Positions 30,443-32,220 of a DNA stretch of 32,220 nucleotides are shown piece after piece. A model generated the notes under the pieces. That model worked only from the letters and a program-made list of their open reading frames with translations, was not told the origin of the DNA and made no database searches. The stretch is from DAOVDI01 sp965373045 (GTDB lineage: Bacteria; Acidobacteriota; Aminicenantia; Aminicenantales; Aminicenantaceae). Numbering within the stretch: the stretch's first letter is position 1; the number at the start of each line of letters is the position of its first letter. The translations under genes were made by a program, and so were the position numbers. The DNA lies in the NCBI GenBank assembly GCA_965373045.1, contig CBDVEQ010000006.1, positions 1 to 32,220 of the forward strand, written 5' to 3'.

Positions 30443-31909
30443 GTGGAAACACGAAAAAAAATCGGATTTTTCCTTGGGCCATTATTTTTTTTGGGCGTCT
30501 ACTTTTCCCCAATATTGAATGAAAATCCACAGGCACATTCTCTTCTGGCGATCTTTCTTCTGACCGTTGTATTCTGGATCACAGAATGTATTCCCATCCC
30601 CATCACCGCTTTACTCATCCCTGTCTTTATGACTGTCTTTCATGTAGCTTCGGTCAAAGAAGCCTTTGCTCCATTCTCCAATCCCATTATTATGCTTTTT
30701 CTGGGGAGTTTTATTCTTGCGCGTGCTATGTGTATTCATGCCCTTGACAGGAAACTGGCTCATGCTGTTCTTTCATCCAAGGCCATCGCCCGGAAAAGTA
30801 CACGGATACTGTTTGCCATGGGGATGATCACTATATTTTTGTCTCTTTGGATCAGCAACACAGCGACAACAGCCATGATCTACCCCATTGCGCTGGGAAT
30901 GGCGGATGCCTTTAACTCTGAAAGTGAAAAAAAGAGAGGGATTCCAATAGGAATTGTTTTTCTTCTTTCTATTGCTTATTCAGCTTCTATCGGAGGCATC
31001 GGGAGCCCGATCGGAAGCCCTCCTAACCTAATCGCGATTGGAATGCTGGAAACACTGGTCGATTATAAGATAACCTTTTTCCAATGGATGGTTTTCGGAT
31101 TTCTGATCCTTGTTCCCATGTATCTTGTTCTGTTTCTCTACATGCGGGCACGTATGAAAAAAAGCAAAGTAGAAAAGCTCGAGCATATTCCATCAATAAT
31201 TGATAAAAACATAAAAAAGGGCCTGACCCGTGGACAGATTAATGTTCTTATTGCATTTTCAATAACGGTCTTTCTCTGGGTCTTTCCCGGCCTTGTCTCC
31301 CTCATATGGGGCAGGGAAGCTCCATTATATGTCTGGTTTCACCAACATATACCGGAAGCGGTCGCCGCCATCATCGGGGCCTGCCTGGTCTTTTTTCTTC
31401 CAGTGGACCGCAAGAGAGGCCTGTTCACGCTCCCATTCAAGGAAGCCATGAAAGTCGATTGGGGAACTCTGATACTGTTCGGAGGAGGCTTGTCCCTTGG
31501 ATTTCAGATGTTTGATACCGGCCTAGCGGATGTGATCGGAAATCTTTTTATTTCCATGGGAGGTGATTCTGCAGGAATTTCCCTTATTTGTCTCTTATCC
31601 ATCACCCTTGCAGTTTTTTTGACAGAACTGACATCCAACACGGCCTCCGCCAATATGATCATCCCCATTGTTATCGCCATATCCACAGCAGCTTCCATCA
31701 ATCCGGTCCCCCCGGTGATCGGGAGCGCTATCGGATGCAGCTTCGCCTTTATGCTGCCCGTGGCCACGCCGCCGAATGCCATTGTGTATGGATCTGGAAG
31801 GATCCGACTGCCACAGATGATGAAAATCGGATTTTTCCTGAACATCACAGGGATCGTTGTAATCTGGTTTGGGGTGGTTATCTTAGCTCCGCTTCTCGGC
31901 TTGTATTAG
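30443..31909 (+). CDS. DASS/SLC13-family anion (dicarboxylate) transporter
   Basis: 488 residues with about a dozen membrane segments. The two family SNT motifs that form the sodium and substrate sites are both present: WISNTATTAM (Ser138-Asn139-Thr140) and ELTSNTASANM (Ser398-Asn399-Thr400), with the pseudo-symmetric segments IGGIGSPIGSPPNLIAIG and LPVATPPNAIVYGSG. DASS proteins import C4-dicarboxylates, citrate, sulfate or related anions, often with sodium; the substrate is not readable here. The start is a GTG at 30443 without a convincing ribosome binding site, 32 nt after the methyltransferase, so cotranscription is likely. No truncation or missing motif. Confidence 0.93.
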   Translation: METRKKIGFFLGPLFFLGVYFSPILNENPQAHSLLAIFLLTVVFWITECIPIPITALLIPVFMTVFHVASVKEAFAPFSNPIIMLFLGSFILARAMCIHALDRKLAHAVLSSKAIARKSTRILFAMGMITIFLSLWISNTATTAMIYPIALGMADAFNSESEKKRGIPIGIVFLLSIAYSASIGGIGSPIGSPPNLIAIGMLETLVDYKITFFQWMVFGFLILVPMYLVLFLYMRARMKKSKVEKLEHIPSIIDKNIKKGLTRGQINVLIAFSITVFLWVFPGLVSLIWGREAPLYVWFHQHIPEAVAAIIGACLVFFLPVDRKRGLFTLPFKEAMKVDWGTLILFGGGLSLGFQMFDTGLADVIGNLFISMGGDSAGISLICLLSITLAVFLTELTSNTASANMIIPIVIAISTAASINPVPPVIGSAIGCSFAFMLPVATPPNAIVYGSGRIRLPQMMKIGFFLNITGIVVIWFGVVILAPLLGLY

Positions 31910-31922
31910 CCTGAACAATTTA

Positions 31923-32220
31923 CAAGCCGATCTTATCCCATCTGCTGCGATGCAGTCCGTTCGCAGTATATAAATACGGCTTCACGAACAGCCTCTTGCA
32001 GATGCATCAACCTCGACTCGTAAATAGTCCAGGCACTCAATTCAACAGGACACAATAAAAACACTCGAATCCTAGAATCCTCTCTTTCTATATCTTTTCT
32101 TTCCCCTCGAATCCTCGACCCCTCGAATCCTTGAATACTTGAATACTATTTTTATTATCGGCATTTTTTACCCTACGGGCAAGCCGATCTGCTTTGTTGC
32201 GGCGCATTCGCAGTATATGA
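31923..32220. repeat. Duplicated element with degenerate short tandem repeats between the copies
   Basis: AAGCCGATCT is followed within about 40 nt by TTCGCAGTATAT at 31924-31972 and again at 32181-32218, about 256 bp apart in direct orientation; the second copy runs off the right edge. Between them (32063-32147) are imperfect 8-9 bp tandem units of the type TCGAATCCT, AGAATCCT and TGAATACT. The copies differ by substitutions and a small length change. The family is not recognised; such units resemble dispersed repeats seen in multi-copy intergenic elements. Confidence 0.6.
31933..32064 (-). CDS. Candidate small ORF in the right-edge repeat
   Basis: From a GTG at 32064 (AGG 6 nt upstream) to TAA at 31933-31935 the minus strand encodes 43 residues, including SAWTIYESRLMHLQEAVREA and FIYCERTASQQMG; the only ATG is at 32007. 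The second repeat copy would encode IYCECAATKQIGLPVG, so the peptide end is partly conserved between copies despite base changes. Other frames are open as well, so coding is only possible. Confidence 0.25.
   Translation of the reverse strand: MFLLCPVELSAWTIYESRLMHLQEAVREAVFIYCERTASQQMG

Noticed and set aside
32063..32147. Possible CRISPR array in the short tandem repeats
   Set aside because: Units are 8-9 bp without spacers, too short and too irregular for CRISPR; no cas genes are present.

Overview
The window looks like chromosomal DNA of a diderm (Gram-negative type) bacterium of moderate GC. It encodes a complete RND efflux pump with an outer-membrane TolC-like channel, lipoproteins, a predicted outer-membrane beta-barrel, a TatA protein, and a tRNA gene that does not encode CCA. 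The combination of a GWxTD-domain protein, a TatA-like protein and a baeRF-type protein would fit an Acidobacteriota/Aminicenantes-like lineage. This is an inference from gene content only, and I hold it weakly.

Layout. Positions 1-8.3 kb are accessory and scarred. They hold an exported amidohydrolase running off the left edge, an internally deleted IS5-type transposase, an AT-rich mobile mystery protein A/B pair (XRE regulator plus Fic protein), and a polytopic GT-C-like membrane protein bracketed by two IS91-type transposase tails in direct orientation. A cluster of small gene remnants and an orphan lipoprotein follow. Positions 8.3-12.9 kb form a minus-strand operon: unknown protein, TPR-like lipoprotein, mtnA, tsaD, radical SAM protein. 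Positions 13.1-14.8 kb hold a plus-strand pair: a secreted repeat protein and a translationally coupled outer-membrane barrel. Positions 14.9-18.4 kb form a minus-strand operon: GWxTD protein, TatA, coiled-coil methyltransferase. tRNA-Leu(CAG) and a divergent baeRF-type gene follow.

Positions 20-21.6 kb are a second AT-rich accessory patch. It holds a UGT-type glycosyltransferase, a truncated AlkD-like gene and an attC-like hairpin that may only be a terminator. Positions 21.6-27.9 kb are a tetR-tolC-acrA-acrB-type efflux operon whose promoter carries overlapping palindromes. Positions 27.9-29.5 kb hold a xerD-type recombinase overlapping an MBL-fold hydrolase. Positions 29.6-31.9 kb hold a methyltransferase and a DASS/SLC13 transporter. 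The right edge carries a duplicated element with short degenerate tandem repeats between its copies.

The strongest unusual signal is the control region of the mobile mystery protein pair. It has three TATTTCG-containing boxes spaced exactly 33 bp apart. The last box lies on a near-consensus promoter whose predicted start of transcription coincides with the ATG, so the mRNA may be leaderless and autoregulated. Other points of interest are the GGW in place of GGQ in the baeRF-type protein, the IS91 tails around the GT-C gene, the GWxTD-TatA-methyltransferase operon and the right-edge repeats.
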